Assembly (NCBI GenBank): GCA_022059125.1
Contig: JAEUWY010000005.1
Coordinates: forward strand, 806,001 to 870,000
Direction: 5' to 3'
Source of the DNA: Corynespora cassiicola
Lineage: Eukaryota > Ascomycota > Dothideomycetes > Pleosporales > Corynesporascaceae
Length of the DNA: 64,000 bases
Each line of letters begins with the position of its first letter. Positions within the stretch are counted from its first letter, which is position 1. The translations under genes were made by a program, and so were the position numbers. The notes below the pieces were generated by a model that saw nothing but the letters and a program-made list of their open reading frames with translations, ran no database searches and had not been told where the DNA came from. Below, in pieces: positions 55,590 through 64,000 of the stretch.

Positions 55590-57034
55590 ATGTCCCTACT
55601 GGACACAATGGCCAAAATCCCCGAGTCCCTAGGGGCCACCACCACCACAGGGTTCGCAGTTCTCGCATGCTATGTCGCGCTCTGCCGCGGTCTACGCTTC
55701 CTACGTCGCAATCAGAAGCATGCGCAGTACCCTTACAAGAACCGCGAGGACTTTGCGAAGATGACTGGCGAGCATGCGTTTGAAATTGTCAAATACATCA
55801 TGGAGCTCGAGTTCCCCATCATCAGCAAGAATGCCCTGTCCTTCGCTCTTTTCAAGTAGGTCCACTTTTAATTACAGACACTGGACTTGTCTGTGCATTG
55901 CTGGGCTTTATGTACCCTATCTCGTTGTCTGCTTTGTCACTTCCATCTCATCCCCGCTCAGCTGAGGTGCAACTAACGACGTCAGAACATATGGAATTCC
56001 CACCATCTCCAAGCTTCTTTGCGAAACTCAGCAACTTTCCGTAGACCAATTTGCAGCACGTCGCTATGCTGACACCAGCACTCTTATTGTCGAATTCCTC
56101 GGCTTCTCTCCGACCTCAGTACGAGCAAACTCCGCCATTGCCCGCATGAACTATCTCCACGGCCGCTACCAAAAAGCAGGCAAGATTAGCAACGAAGATA
56201 TGCTCTACACTTTGAGCCTCTTCATCATTGAGGTCGAGGCCTGGATCCGTCGTTACGAGTGGCGCAGCCTAACTGACATGGAAATATGCGCGCTGTAAGC
56301 TAGCCCCATGCCCCCCACCCATTTGCAACCCGCGTCTGACATTGCGCAGTGGCACGCAGTGGAAGAACATTGGCGACGCCATGGGTATAAACTTCAAAGA
56401 TCTCGCCCACGGCCCCAACAACTTCCGCGATGGCTACGAATTCTTCTTCGACGTCAAGGAATGGGCCGAGCAGTATGAGGAAGTGAAAATGGTCGAGGAC
56501 GACTACAACCATAAGCTTGCCGAAGAGACCGCCGCGCTCCTCCTCGCCGACGCCCCGGCCTTTTTAAATGGTCCCGGCAAGCAGGTCATCTACTCGCTCA
56601 TGGAAAAGCGCCTCCGCGTCGCCATGAAGTATCCAGATCCCAAGCCCAGCTATGCGTTCCTGACCATCTCCGCCCTCAAGCTCCGCCGTTTCGTACTCTC
56701 CTGGCTCATGCCCCCGCGCCCTCACTTCTTGCGCCACCGCGAGATTACGGACCCAGATCCCAAGACCGGCCGCTGCTATCGCACAGAGTATGCAAATCAG
56801 CCGTGGTACATTGCGCCCACGTTTTGGAACCGTAATTCACTGCTCTCGTGGGCCAGGTGGGCCATGGGCAAGCCGTATCCCAATGGAGACAAGAAGTATC
56901 AGCCAGAGGGTTATACAGTGTTTGAAGTGGGACCGGAGAAGATGATAGGCAAGGGGTTGGACGAGTGTGCTGCTATTAGAGATCAGTTACTGAACGCGGA
57001 TAGGGGGCAGTGTCCTTTTGCATTCGGGAAATGA
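55590..57034 (+). CDS. MpaB-like (DUF2236/rubber-oxygenase family) membrane-anchored oxygenase
   Basis: A member of the ER-bound oxygenase MpaB / latex-clearing-protein superfamily. In mycophenolic-acid producers MpaB helps cleave a farnesyl side chain; most fungal members are uncharacterised. Three exons (55590-55855, 55986-56294, 56350-57034), 419 aa. One N-terminal TM helix (TTGFAVLACYVALCRGLRFL) anchors it. The domain follows: REDFAKMTGEHAFEIVKYIM, the TYGIPTISKLLCET motif typical of the family, RRYADTSTLIVEFLGF, and RMNYLHGRYQKAGKISNEDM, which carries the haem-ligand-type His in the YLHGxY context and the family N-DMLYTL stretch. The C-terminus has PSYAFLTISALKLRRFVLSW and PPRPHFLR. No terpene or polyketide genes are adjacent, so the substrate is unknown; the only obvious partner is the divergent regulator. 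Confidence 0.82.
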
Positions 57035-57467
57035 GAGAAGTGGAGTCTACGGTGTGAGTTTGATATAAGTAAGCAATGCAGGAACCACCTCATGATTCGC
57101 TCGTTCATGATTCAAGCTGGCAGAAATTTTGCTACAATTGTTTTCATGGGTTGGAGTTTTGTCATTACTTGGTGATGGGATCAGGCAGTTACCACTTTCT
57201 AAGACGTATACCAGCAATCAGTTCGATATAATCACCACAGATATCTATCTTGTGCATTGGGCTGCATCCGGATAGTTCAACCTTTGAGTCCAATGGGTAT
57301 TTCAATCGTTAGTCTATATGCAGGGCTCTCGCTCATCTATGCTCTACCCCACCTATGCCTGAGATGTCTACTACCTCTAAATTCTGCCTACCATGTGAGC
57401 AGAGTTGTTCGTAACCCATGAGTCATATCTAATCGTCCTCGCCGTATGCTATGTTAGATGCAAATCC
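57035..57467. other. Convergent intergenic region
   Basis: About 430 bp, AT-richer than the flanks, between the tails of the oxygenase and the HAD phosphatase. It should contain the two 3' UTRs. No gene or repeat is seen. Confidence 0.5.
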
Positions 57468-58405
57468 TTAGGAACTCTTCGCCGGTTCAATGCCCCAACT
57501 CTCGTAGGGAAACTTCTCCAGACTCGGCAATAGCCTCCCCCAACCATCACCAATCTCTCCAGGCATCCCTACCCTCCTCTTGCCCTTCTGAACCTCCTCC
57601 TCTGTCTTCTGCAACTGCTCCTCCTCATCCTCTTTGTGCTCTCCTGTCAACCCGGCAAGAACTTCTTCCTCCCTGCCCTTGTACTCGGTGAGCAACTCTG
57701 GATGCGGGACCCACACGGCCTGCATGCCCGCCCTACGCCCCGCCTCCACACCCGGTACGCTATCCTCAAACACCAAGCACTCCTCCGGCAGAATCTCCTT
57801 CTCGCCCTTGGCCCTGAGCGTCGCATTCAGCGTCTCAAGCGCGAGCAGATAAATATCAGGCGCCGGCTTCCCCCTGCCAGGCTTGATCCGCGCATCATCA
57901 CCGAGGACCTGATGCTCGGAAGCAAAGTACGTGTCGAACAGGTCCTTCATGTGGCTCGTCTTGAGCGCAAAGTTGCGTGCGTGGCTGCTCGTCGCGAGCG
58001 CCATGTGAACGCCGCGACGGCGCAGCTCCTCGAGCAGCTCTGGAACACCGGGCAGCGGCTTCGCGCTGGGGAACTGCTCGCGTTGCAGCGTCGACTGTTC
58101 GGCGGAGAATTGCTCCTTGGAGATGGGGAGTTGGGCGAAGTTGTGGAAGATTGCGGCGGCTTGGGGGCCCGGGCGGCCTTGGAGCTGCGCCTTGATGGAC
58201 CAGGGAATTGGGGGGCGGTTGTAGCGCGCGAGGATGATGTTGGTGATGTTGGTGTAGATGTCTTCGGAGTCGATGAGGAGGCCGTCCATGTCGAAGAGGG
58301 CGGCCCGGATAGGAGGGAGGCTGCTTGCGGTGAGTCAGTACCATTTTTTTGGAGGGATTCGCAAGTGTGGGTTGGACGGGTTGAATCATACTTTGAGGAC
58401 GCCAT
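57468..58405 (-). CDS. HAD-superfamily phosphatase (HDHD1 / DOG / Gpp-like)
   Basis: A small-molecule phosphatase, probably cytosolic. Exon 1 is only 14 nt (58405-58392); exon 2 is 58323-57468; intron 68 nt; 289 aa. All four HAD motifs are visible: motif I FDMDGLLIDSED (nucleophile Asp and acid Asp), motif II LATSSHARN, motif III KPGRGKPAPDIYLLAL (the Lys), and motif IV CLVFEDSVPGVEAG (the Glu-Asp pair). An alpha-helical cap sits between motifs I and II (NIILARYNRPPIPWSIKAQL), which places it in subfamily I with HDHD1 pseudouridine-5'-phosphatase, sugar-phosphate and glycerol-3-phosphate phosphatases. The exact substrate cannot be told from sequence. A Glu/Lys-rich insert (EEEEQLQKTEEEVQKGKRR) near the C-terminus is unusual. 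It is head-to-head with the TTC1-like gene (269 bp). Confidence 0.88.
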
Positions 58406-58674
58406 GGTGTGTGGTTGTGAGATGTAGGGGAGGAATGAGCTCGAGTGAGAAGGACTGAAAGCGAAACCTCAACCCATTGACTATGGCGGGGACTCTGCGG
58501 CCAGACTCATCGGTGAATGGCCCCTCCACGTGCCGAGGCTACGCCCTCACCGCCTACCCCATTCATCCTAGCCCGCCAATCCCACCTCGAAACGTCACTC
58601 CACCACCCCAACTCCCAAACCACCCACCCACCCTCCATCCATCCCACCAGCAACGCTACTGCCCTTTACCAACA

Positions 58675-59484
58675 ATGCCCCCCTCCTCTCCACCACCCCC
58701 ACCCTCGGAACAAGAAGCCCAAGATACCCCCCTCACCCTCCCCCCAGATCAAGAATCCGCCCTCCTCACCGAAACCACCTCCACAAAAGCCTCCGCAAAC
58801 AAATCCTTCGCCCAAGCCGACTACCCCTCCGCCCTCCTCGGCTACCAAAAGGCCCTCGCAACCTGCCCCGCCTACCTCGAGTACGACGTCGCCGTCCTGC
58901 ACGCAAACATCGCGGCCTGCCACCTCAAGCTCGCGCAGTGGAAAGACGGCGTCGACGCCGCCACCCTCGCGCTCGAGGCGCTCGACAGGGTCGACCCCCC
59001 GCCTCCCGCCGCAGCCCCCGCACCATTTTCGGATGCGCAGCGGGAGGTGGCACAGGATGCGGGCGAGGTTGCAGAAGTCGACTCCGCGACCGAGGCGCGC
59101 ATCGAGGCGCTGTCCCGCACCGGACGCACACTACAAGACGTGCACAAGCTGCGCACGAAAGCGCTCCTGAGGCGCGCGCGGGCTCGACACGAGGTGGGCG
59201 GATGGGCGTCGCTGCAGGGCGCGCAGGACGATTACACAACACTGCTCAAGGCGCCTGAGCAGCTCTCCAGCCTTGACCGCGAGGCCGTGCAGCGCGCGCT
59301 CAGGACTCTACCTGCGCAGCTCGAGCAAGCCAAGAACGCGGAGATGGCAGATATGATGGGAAAGCTGAAGACGCTGGGCAATGGCATACTGAAGCCTTTT
59401 GGCTTGAGTACGGAGAATTTCCAGTTTACAAAGGATGAGGCGAGTGGGGGGTATAGCATGCAGTTCAATCAGAACGGCAAGTAG
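58675..59484 (+). CDS. TTC1-like TPR protein
   Basis: A single-exon 269-aa TPR protein resembling TTC1. Residues about 35-190 hold three TPR-like helix pairs: SANKSFAQADYPSALLGYQK, AVLHANIAACHLKLAQWKDG, and KLRTKALLRRARARHEVGGW; the N, K and R carboxylate-clamp positions are consistent with binding an Hsp70/Hsp90 tail. The second and third repeats are separated by a 60-residue Pro/Ala/Asp-rich insert. The C-terminus has the typical TTC1 block: MGKLKTLGNGILKPFGLSTE, NFQF, then YSMQFNQNGK. The start at 58675 (ACAATGCCC) is chosen because the 66 codons upstream in the open frame lie in the divergent promoter and are Pro/Ser-rich without features. It is convergent with p23/SBA1. Confidence 0.85.
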   Translation: MPPSSPPPPPSEQEAQDTPLTLPPDQESALLTETTSTKASANKSFAQADYPSALLGYQKALATCPAYLEYDVAVLHANIAACHLKLAQWKDGVDAATLALEALDRVDPPPPAAAPAPFSDAQREVAQDAGEVAEVDSATEARIEALSRTGRTLQDVHKLRTKALLRRARARHEVGGWASLQGAQDDYTTLLKAPEQLSSLDREAVQRALRTLPAQLEQAKNAEMADMMGKLKTLGNGILKPFGLSTENFQFTKDEASGGYSMQFNQNGK

Positions 59485-59921
59485 CGGGGATTATTGTTTT
59501 AAAAGAGGGAGTGTAGAGGCAAGAAGTTTTTGGCAGGCATTGTTTGGTTCCGATCTGGCGGCATCTTCACAGGCGTAAACATTTGGCATATCATGATACC
59601 CTAGACACGCATACATAGCACGCACGCACACAAGCGGAAGAACGCAAAAAATGGTCATATGAACTGTGTTTTCATCATTTACCTCTGGCCTTCCACCTGC
59701 CTGGCGCCGCCCAAAAAGGAGAGCCGAATCCTAGGACATACATGCAATTCCTCCAGACATTCAACCGACGACTTAAAAAGTCAGAAGAAAGCTTCGGGTT
59801 GAATCCAGAAAAGTCGGTACGCCGGGTGAATACTAGTCCATGCCAAGTCCAGGACAGAGATTTTCCCATCTTTCCCATACAATCCGTAATCGTCGTGAAA
59901 AGGCAGCCGTGAGTCGTCAAT

Positions 59922-60904
59922 TTATTTGACTTCCTCGATCTTGGGCTTGTCAGCACTTGCGCTGGCAGCCTTGGCCTTGTCGTCCTCCTCCAACTCAGGC
60001 ATGTCATCGTCATCCTCGTCGTCGCTGTCGGCGCCCTCGCCGCCCTCGAAGTTACCGAGGTCGGGCATACCGCCAGCGCCCTGGGCGGCGGCCAGCTTGC
60101 TGAAGTCGATGCCGCCAAAGCCACCGTCACCGCCGGCGCCACCCATGGGGTTCATCTTGGACATGTAGTCCTCATCCTCGACAACCTCGTCTTGCTCGTC
60201 CTCGTCGACCCACTGGGGATTTGTTAGCTTCAGGTCCCTCGCAAAACAAAAACCCGGTTCCAATTGCGGGAGAGAAAGAGAATAAAAAAAGAGTCCCAGT
60301 CCTATCAACGCACCTTGTCGAAGTCGGTCTTGAGGAAGTGCATCTTCTTGTTGTCCTTGAGGAGGCGGGGCCAGTACTCCTCCTTGAGCTCCTTCTTGCG
60401 CAGAACGAACGAGACATCGCGGCCCGAGTTGTGGCTCTTGGACTCCTCGGGAACGATCTCGCCGAAGAACTCGAGGTCGACGGCGTACGTGACCTTCTTG
60501 GATGTTGACGTGCCCTTGAAGCTGAGCTTGGTGGGCTGCAGGTCGATCTTGAGGTCTGACTCGGGGACGTCGGCGGCGACGATACTGAGGAAGACGTGGT
60601 TCTTCTCGGGCTCGGTCGACGATGAGCGCTGGGCCCAGGTCACTGGGACTGAGTTAGCATCCGGACCCATGACAAATTTCGGGGACTTGTTTGCTCCTCA
60701 GCCCGTCGCAGATGCCCAACCCCGCGCGAGGATGCCTCTGAATGCTCCGGGCAGAGGCATTGGGCCATGCGGCTCTCCAGCGCGAGAGGAGAGATTGCGC
60801 GGCGAGTTGGCAGCGAGCAGGCGCAGCGGGGGGGAACCGGAGCTCGAGATCGAGCTCGAGGACGGGGAAGGCTGCAGCTTACCTTCAGGGACGACAGTCG
60901 ACAT
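59922..60904 (-). CDS. SBA1: Hsp90 co-chaperone p23 (Sba1/Wos2)
   Basis: A cytosolic and nuclear co-chaperone that stabilises the ATP-bound closed form of Hsp90. Three exons: 60904-60883 (22 nt), 60642-60314 and 60212-59922, 213 aa. The first intron is 240 nt, the longest seen here. The CS domain is complete: VTWAQRSSSTEPEKNHVFLS, KIDLQPTKLSFKGTST, NSGRDVSFVLRKKELKEEYW, then PRLLKDNKKMHFLKTDFDKW, which ends in the p23 signature WPRLxKxxxKxxxLxxDFxxW. The tail is Gly/Met-rich (MNPMGGAGGDGGFGGIDFSK) and then strongly acidic. Length and order match fungal p23. It is divergent from VPS24 (703 bp). Confidence 0.94.
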
Positions 60905-61607
60905 GGTTGCGGGCAGGAGATGTGCGTATTAGGTAAAAGGGGAATCCGAGGGTATCGTCAGAGTCGGGAGAGATAGAAAGGAGTAGGCGTCGTTGTCGGG
61001 AGAAAGAGATTGCTGTGCAGAGGCAGTGACGAAGTCGAGTGAAGGCGGCAGAAATGCGGTGCTCTGGAGGGGACTAGCGTGGCGAGGCTTGTGGAAGGCA
61101 ATGGAAGCTCTACAGAAACATGAGCCGCAGCCACAGACGGACGCGGCCTGCTGCCACGATCGTTGCCCTGAGCGGTGCCTCTGCGGACCACAGGGGTCCT
61201 GGAGGCTCTAAATTGGCATCTTGGGCGCTCTGGCGGGCGTCCAAAGCAATATTGTGGGCGATGTTTTGGCCGATGGTGGGCTGCCTCCTGCCCCGCGAAA
61301 CGTCACAAGAGGGCGGTCCGAGCGCGACGGCCGACCTCAGCGCTTCCAAGGCACCGGCTATGCCTCCCAGTGATACACGAACACTCAGCACTACAGCCTC
61401 AACCCTCCCTTTTCATACTGCCAACCGACGCCCAGGGTCGAGTGAAAGCTGTCAGCGAGCTCTGGGGCCGGCTCTGGTCGTCTTAAAGCCCCAGTGCCTG
61501 GCTGTGTCCGACCGACCTGAGCACCCTTGAGTCGCACTCCTACCGCAACCACTGAATCACCACTCTTGCAACACCCTCCTTTTGTACAAAAGAGAATATC
61601 CATCGCC
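60905..61607. promoter_or_regulatory. Shared promoter of SBA1 and VPS24
   Basis: A 703-bp head-to-head interval, GC-rich. Open frames occur on both strands, but none starts a recognisable protein. I did not find a clear heat-shock element (three inverted GAA units) for the p23 gene. Confidence 0.45.
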
Positions 61608-62361
61608 ATGGAGACTATTCGGGGCCTGTTGTGGAAGCCCACGCCCGAGGAGCAGGTCCGTCCCACCAACCCATACCCACGCACCCACGCCCTCCCTCCC
61701 TCCTAACCCACCCATCCCCGTGTAGAAGCGCAAATGCAACGCCCTCGTCCGGCAAAACGTCCGCAAGCTCGACCGCGACATCACCTCCCTCAAAGGCACC
61801 GAGCAAAAGACCAAGAACCTGATCCTGCAAGCCAACAAGCGCGCCCAGCGCAACCCCTCCATGTCGGCCCAGGCCAACCAAGACGTCCGCATCTTCGCCC
61901 GCGAGCTCATCCGCGTCCGCAAGCAGAATGCCCGCCTCCAGACGTCCAAGGCGCAGCTGCAGAGCGTGCAGATGCAGGTCAATGAGGCGTTTGCCGTGCG
62001 CAAGATTGAGGGGAGCATTCGTGCGGGCACGGGCATTATGAAGGATGTAAATGCCCTGGTGCGGTTGCCGGAGCTTACGGGCACCATGCGAGAGCTATCG
62101 TCTGAGTTGATGAAGGCGGGCATTATTGAGGATATGGTGGGAGATGTTTTGCCCGATAACGAGCTGTTGGAGGGAGAGGATGAGGAGGCTGAGGGAGAGG
62201 TGGATAAGGTCCTCAGCGAGATTCTCAAGGACAAGATGCCGGCGGGCAAGACGAAGGAGGACGAATTGCCATCTGCGCCGGTCGAAGAGGAAGAGGAGGA
62301 AGAGGACCAAGCAGAGATGCTGGCACAGATGAGGGGCCGCTTGGAAGCTCTGAAGAGCTAA
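61608..62361 (+). CDS. VPS24: ESCRT-III subunit Vps24/CHMP3
   Basis: A Snf7-family membrane-remodelling protein that caps Snf7 filaments in multivesicular-body formation. Two exons (61608-61655, 61726-62361; intron 70 nt), 227 aa. The N-terminus METIRGLLWKPTPEEQKRKC is characteristic of Vps24. Helices alpha1-2 are basic and run through NVRKLDRDITSLKGTEQKTK to ARELIRVRKQNARLQTSKAQ. A helix turn with SIRAGTGIMKDVNALVRLPE leads to the acidic autoinhibitory half (DVLPDNELLEGEDEEAEGEV). The last residues (AEMLAQMRGRLEALKS) form a MIT-interacting motif for Vps4, with the L-x-x-R-L-x-x-L pattern. The intron has a GTCCGT donor and GTGTAG acceptor. Confidence 0.94.
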
Positions 62362-62789
62362 AGCTTTATCTTTGCTTGCCCCTTTTGTGCATCTGCAGTC
62401 TCTTATTGGGTAGTGTGGACCTAGATCTTTGGCTCTGGGGATATGGCGTCTGGAGTTGCGGTGTTGGCGTGGGCAGATGCCTGAGGGAGGTCCATCCAGT
62501 GATTTTCGATTCTCCAGCCTAGATCTGGGGTGGCTGCGCTCTGATGTAGCATACCATAGATCTATGCAAAGTTCGACGGGAACAGCCAGTCCATACGGTA
62601 CAAGTTACGCTTTGGGGTCTACCGACAGGAGCACAAAACAAACATGACCATAAAAAAGAATATACCTGTCCCGCGCTGATTTTGAGAAAAAGATTAGAGC
62701 ATTGCCTCGGATTACCTATCGCGTGCCTTTTTTTTTCCTAGATACCAAGCTAAGTTAGATGATACTTTCTGCCTTCGCAATTTTGGGCT
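62362..62789. other. Convergent intergenic region
   Basis: About 430 bp between the tails of VPS24 and MED16. A T-rich tract (about nine T) lies at 62729-62737. It should hold both 3' UTRs. No gene or repeat is seen. Confidence 0.5.
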
Positions 62790-64000
62790 CTACGGAGCCC
62801 CCTTCTTCTCTTCAGCCAACACCCAGCTGTTCCCGCAAACACAGTGCTTGGCCACTCCCATGAGCCAGCTAAAATGCCTGTCTCCGTACCCAGGCATCCC
62901 CTGTCTCACGTCCTCCATGTACGCCGCGCAACGCACGCACCTCCTGAGGTGCCGCTCCTTGAGCTTGTCCTTGCCGTCCGTACTGACGGTACTGTCGCTG
63001 CGGCCTCTGTTCTGCGAACTAGAGTTTATGGTGGGATGAACCTGGGTACCCGTGCCGCGGATGATCATCTTCTGGCAAACATCGACGACGTGCGTGTTGA
63101 ACCATTCATTTGCACGGCGGGATTCTTGGAACCCGAGCCAGGTGGTGTCAAAGAAATAAATCTTAGCCGGATCGAGCTTGTCCGCGAGACAGCCGTTGGG
63201 CTGGGCGTCATTGAAGAGAGTGTCTGTGACTAGACGTCTAGCAGCCGGGAACAAGACGTCAGGAATGTGGCCCAGAATGAGCTGCCGCTCTGCCATACCG
63301 CGCTCCCTATCCTGCATTCCCGCTCGTTGGTACGAGCTACGAACCAGGTGATGGGCTTCGGAAACTAGTTGATCAAACAGTCGCCAGTCAAAGGGAATAT
63401 CAGAAAGTGCCTGGTGCAGTGGAGAGTACAGAGCACGGAGCTCATGGCTAGGGTTATTGTTCATCGTGGTAAAGGCGGTACGTACGACCCAGGTGAGTGG
63501 GTTGGACCACAGCTTCATCATCATCCGAGGAAACGACGACAGAAGAATTAGCAAGGCTGGCTTGTTAAGCTCGTGAAGTTTCGATTCAAGTGTGGCCTTG
63601 TCCGGAGTGGTGCCTTTGAACACACGTCCAACGACAAGGAGCTCGTCGATCATGTAGACCATAAAGTGCATTATCCACCGACAGATGCCGATAAACTGTG
63701 GAACCACTTCTGGGCGGAGCGGGTTCTTCTCTATCTGACCATGCATACGCGCGATGGTGGTCAGGATTTGTGTGATGTACTTGATGTTCAGAATGATCCA
63801 TGACATCTTGCTGGTCAAGGTTCGGTCCACGCTGCCTTTTAGACCCAAAAGGTGGGCGGCCGAGAGCGTCTTGACAAAGGTCGGAGAACGCCCCAAGAGT
63901 AATAGGTGGTTTTGTGAGGTGTCACTGATGCCGCAGTCGATGTCTACTTTGAGACCATCGAAAAGCAGGCTGATGAATTCACTCTTTCGATTCTCTGTGA
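62790..64000 (-). CDS. Mediator subunit 16 (Med16/Sin4), C-terminal part; 5' end outside window
   Basis: The last 403 or so codons of a large nuclear protein of the Mediator tail module. The frame runs open to the right edge (upstream text: LLFDGLKVDIDCGISDTSQN), so the ATG-like start at 63896 is not real and the gene continues beyond the window. Readable features: long helical segments (KMSWIILNIKYITQILTTIA; FIGICRWIMHFMVYMIDELL) and the fungal Med16 C-terminal block: KERHLRRCVRCAAYMEDVRQ, then WLMGVAKHCVCGNSWVLAEE. The CVRC..CVCG pair of Cys-x2-Cys-like elements probably binds zinc and is typical of Med16 C-termini. About 50 residues before it lies a Ser/Asn-rich loop. The N-terminal WD40 part is outside the window. 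Confidence 0.85.
   Translation of the reverse strand, partial: TENRKSEFISLLFDGLKVDIDCGISDTSQNHLLLLGRSPTFVKTLSAAHLLGLKGSVDRTLTSKMSWIILNIKYITQILTTIARMHGQIEKNPLRPEVVPQFIGICRWIMHFMVYMIDELLVVGRVFKGTTPDKATLESKLHELNKPALLILLSSFPRMMMKLWSNPLTWVVRTAFTTMNNNPSHELRALYSPLHQALSDIPFDWRLFDQLVSEAHHLVRSSYQRAGMQDRERGMAERQLILGHIPDVLFPAARRLVTDTLFNDAQPNGCLADKLDPAKIYFFDTTWLGFQESRRANEWFNTHVVDVCQKMIIRGTGTQVHPTINSSSQNRGRSDSTVSTDGKDKLKERHLRRCVRCAAYMEDVRQGMPGYGDRHFSWLMGVAKHCVCGNSWVLAEEKKGAP

Noticed and set aside
62790..63896. Treating the last gene as a complete 368-aa protein
   Set aside because: The frame continues upstream to the window edge with Med16-like sequence and the first codon at 63896 is TTG, so it is a 5'-truncated gene.
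1..64000. tRNA, rRNA, CRISPR arrays and intact transposons
   Set aside because: A read for B-box-like GGTTCGAATCC signals, rRNA text, direct-repeat/spacer arrays, transposase motifs and long terminal repeats gave nothing convincing; this was by eye, not by a covariance-model search.

Overview
The window is a piece of a filamentous ascomycete chromosome (Pezizomycotina). The gene set is entirely eukaryotic and fungal: Zn2Cys6 transcription factors, a GCN4/CpcA bZIP, a PDR-type ABC transporter, verprolin, Mon2, SCAP, Mediator subunit 16, ESCRT-III Vps24, Hsp90 co-chaperone p23. Introns are short (about 50-240 nt) with fungal GT..CTAAC..AG signals. A Dothideomycete is my guess from gene style, not something the sequence proves. 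I found no rRNA, tRNA, CRISPR or intact transposon.

Left part, 1-31 kb, accessory-like and loosely packed: an AflR-type regulator (640-1915, -); an F-box/2EXR-like protein (2763-3548, +); about 4.6 kb with no convincing gene (an AT-rich patch, then a long GC-rich stretch); the general amino-acid control activator CpcA/GCN4 (8711-9505, +) with two upstream ORFs and a GCN4-type site in its leader; a Zn2Cys6 regulator (12065-14798, -) divergent from a 15-exon PDR/ABCG drug transporter (15663-20909, +); an AYG1-like hydrolase (21347-22928, -); and a divergent pair encoding a 2-hydroxyacyl/oxalyl-CoA lyase (23993-25744, -) and a Pcs60/AAE3-type oxalyl-CoA synthetase (26237-28063, +), which together would turn oxalate into formyl-CoA and CO2. 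A Pcp1-type mitochondrial rhomboid protease follows (28301-30192, -), then a small coiled-coil protein (30702-31184, +).

Right part, 31-64 kb, housekeeping and compact: verprolin (-), a mitochondrial membrane protein (+), MON2 (-), the E2 variant Mms2 (+), a LYR-motif protein (+) that needs a GC-AG intron, Gir2/RWDD1 (-), the Rpl4 chaperone Acl4 (+), SCAP/Scp1 (+), a BED plus Zn2Cys6 regulator (-) divergent from an MpaB-like oxygenase (+), a HAD phosphatase (-), a TTC1-like TPR protein (+), p23/Sba1 (-), Vps24 (+), and the 3' part of Med16 (-), which runs off the right edge.

Neighbours that may act together: the Zn2Cys6 regulator with the PDR pump, the oxalyl-CoA synthetase with the lyase, and the BED-Zn2Cys6 factor with the MpaB oxygenase. 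All three pairs are head-to-head. CpcA and Gir2 both belong to the Gcn2/GCN4 amino-acid starvation circuit but are 35 kb apart. I saw no clearly undescribed system. The most unusual sequence-level observations are the roughly 210-codon ATG-less open frame upstream of CpcA that overlaps its uORFs, the GC-AG intron, and the extended zinc-cluster loop in the BED-type factor.
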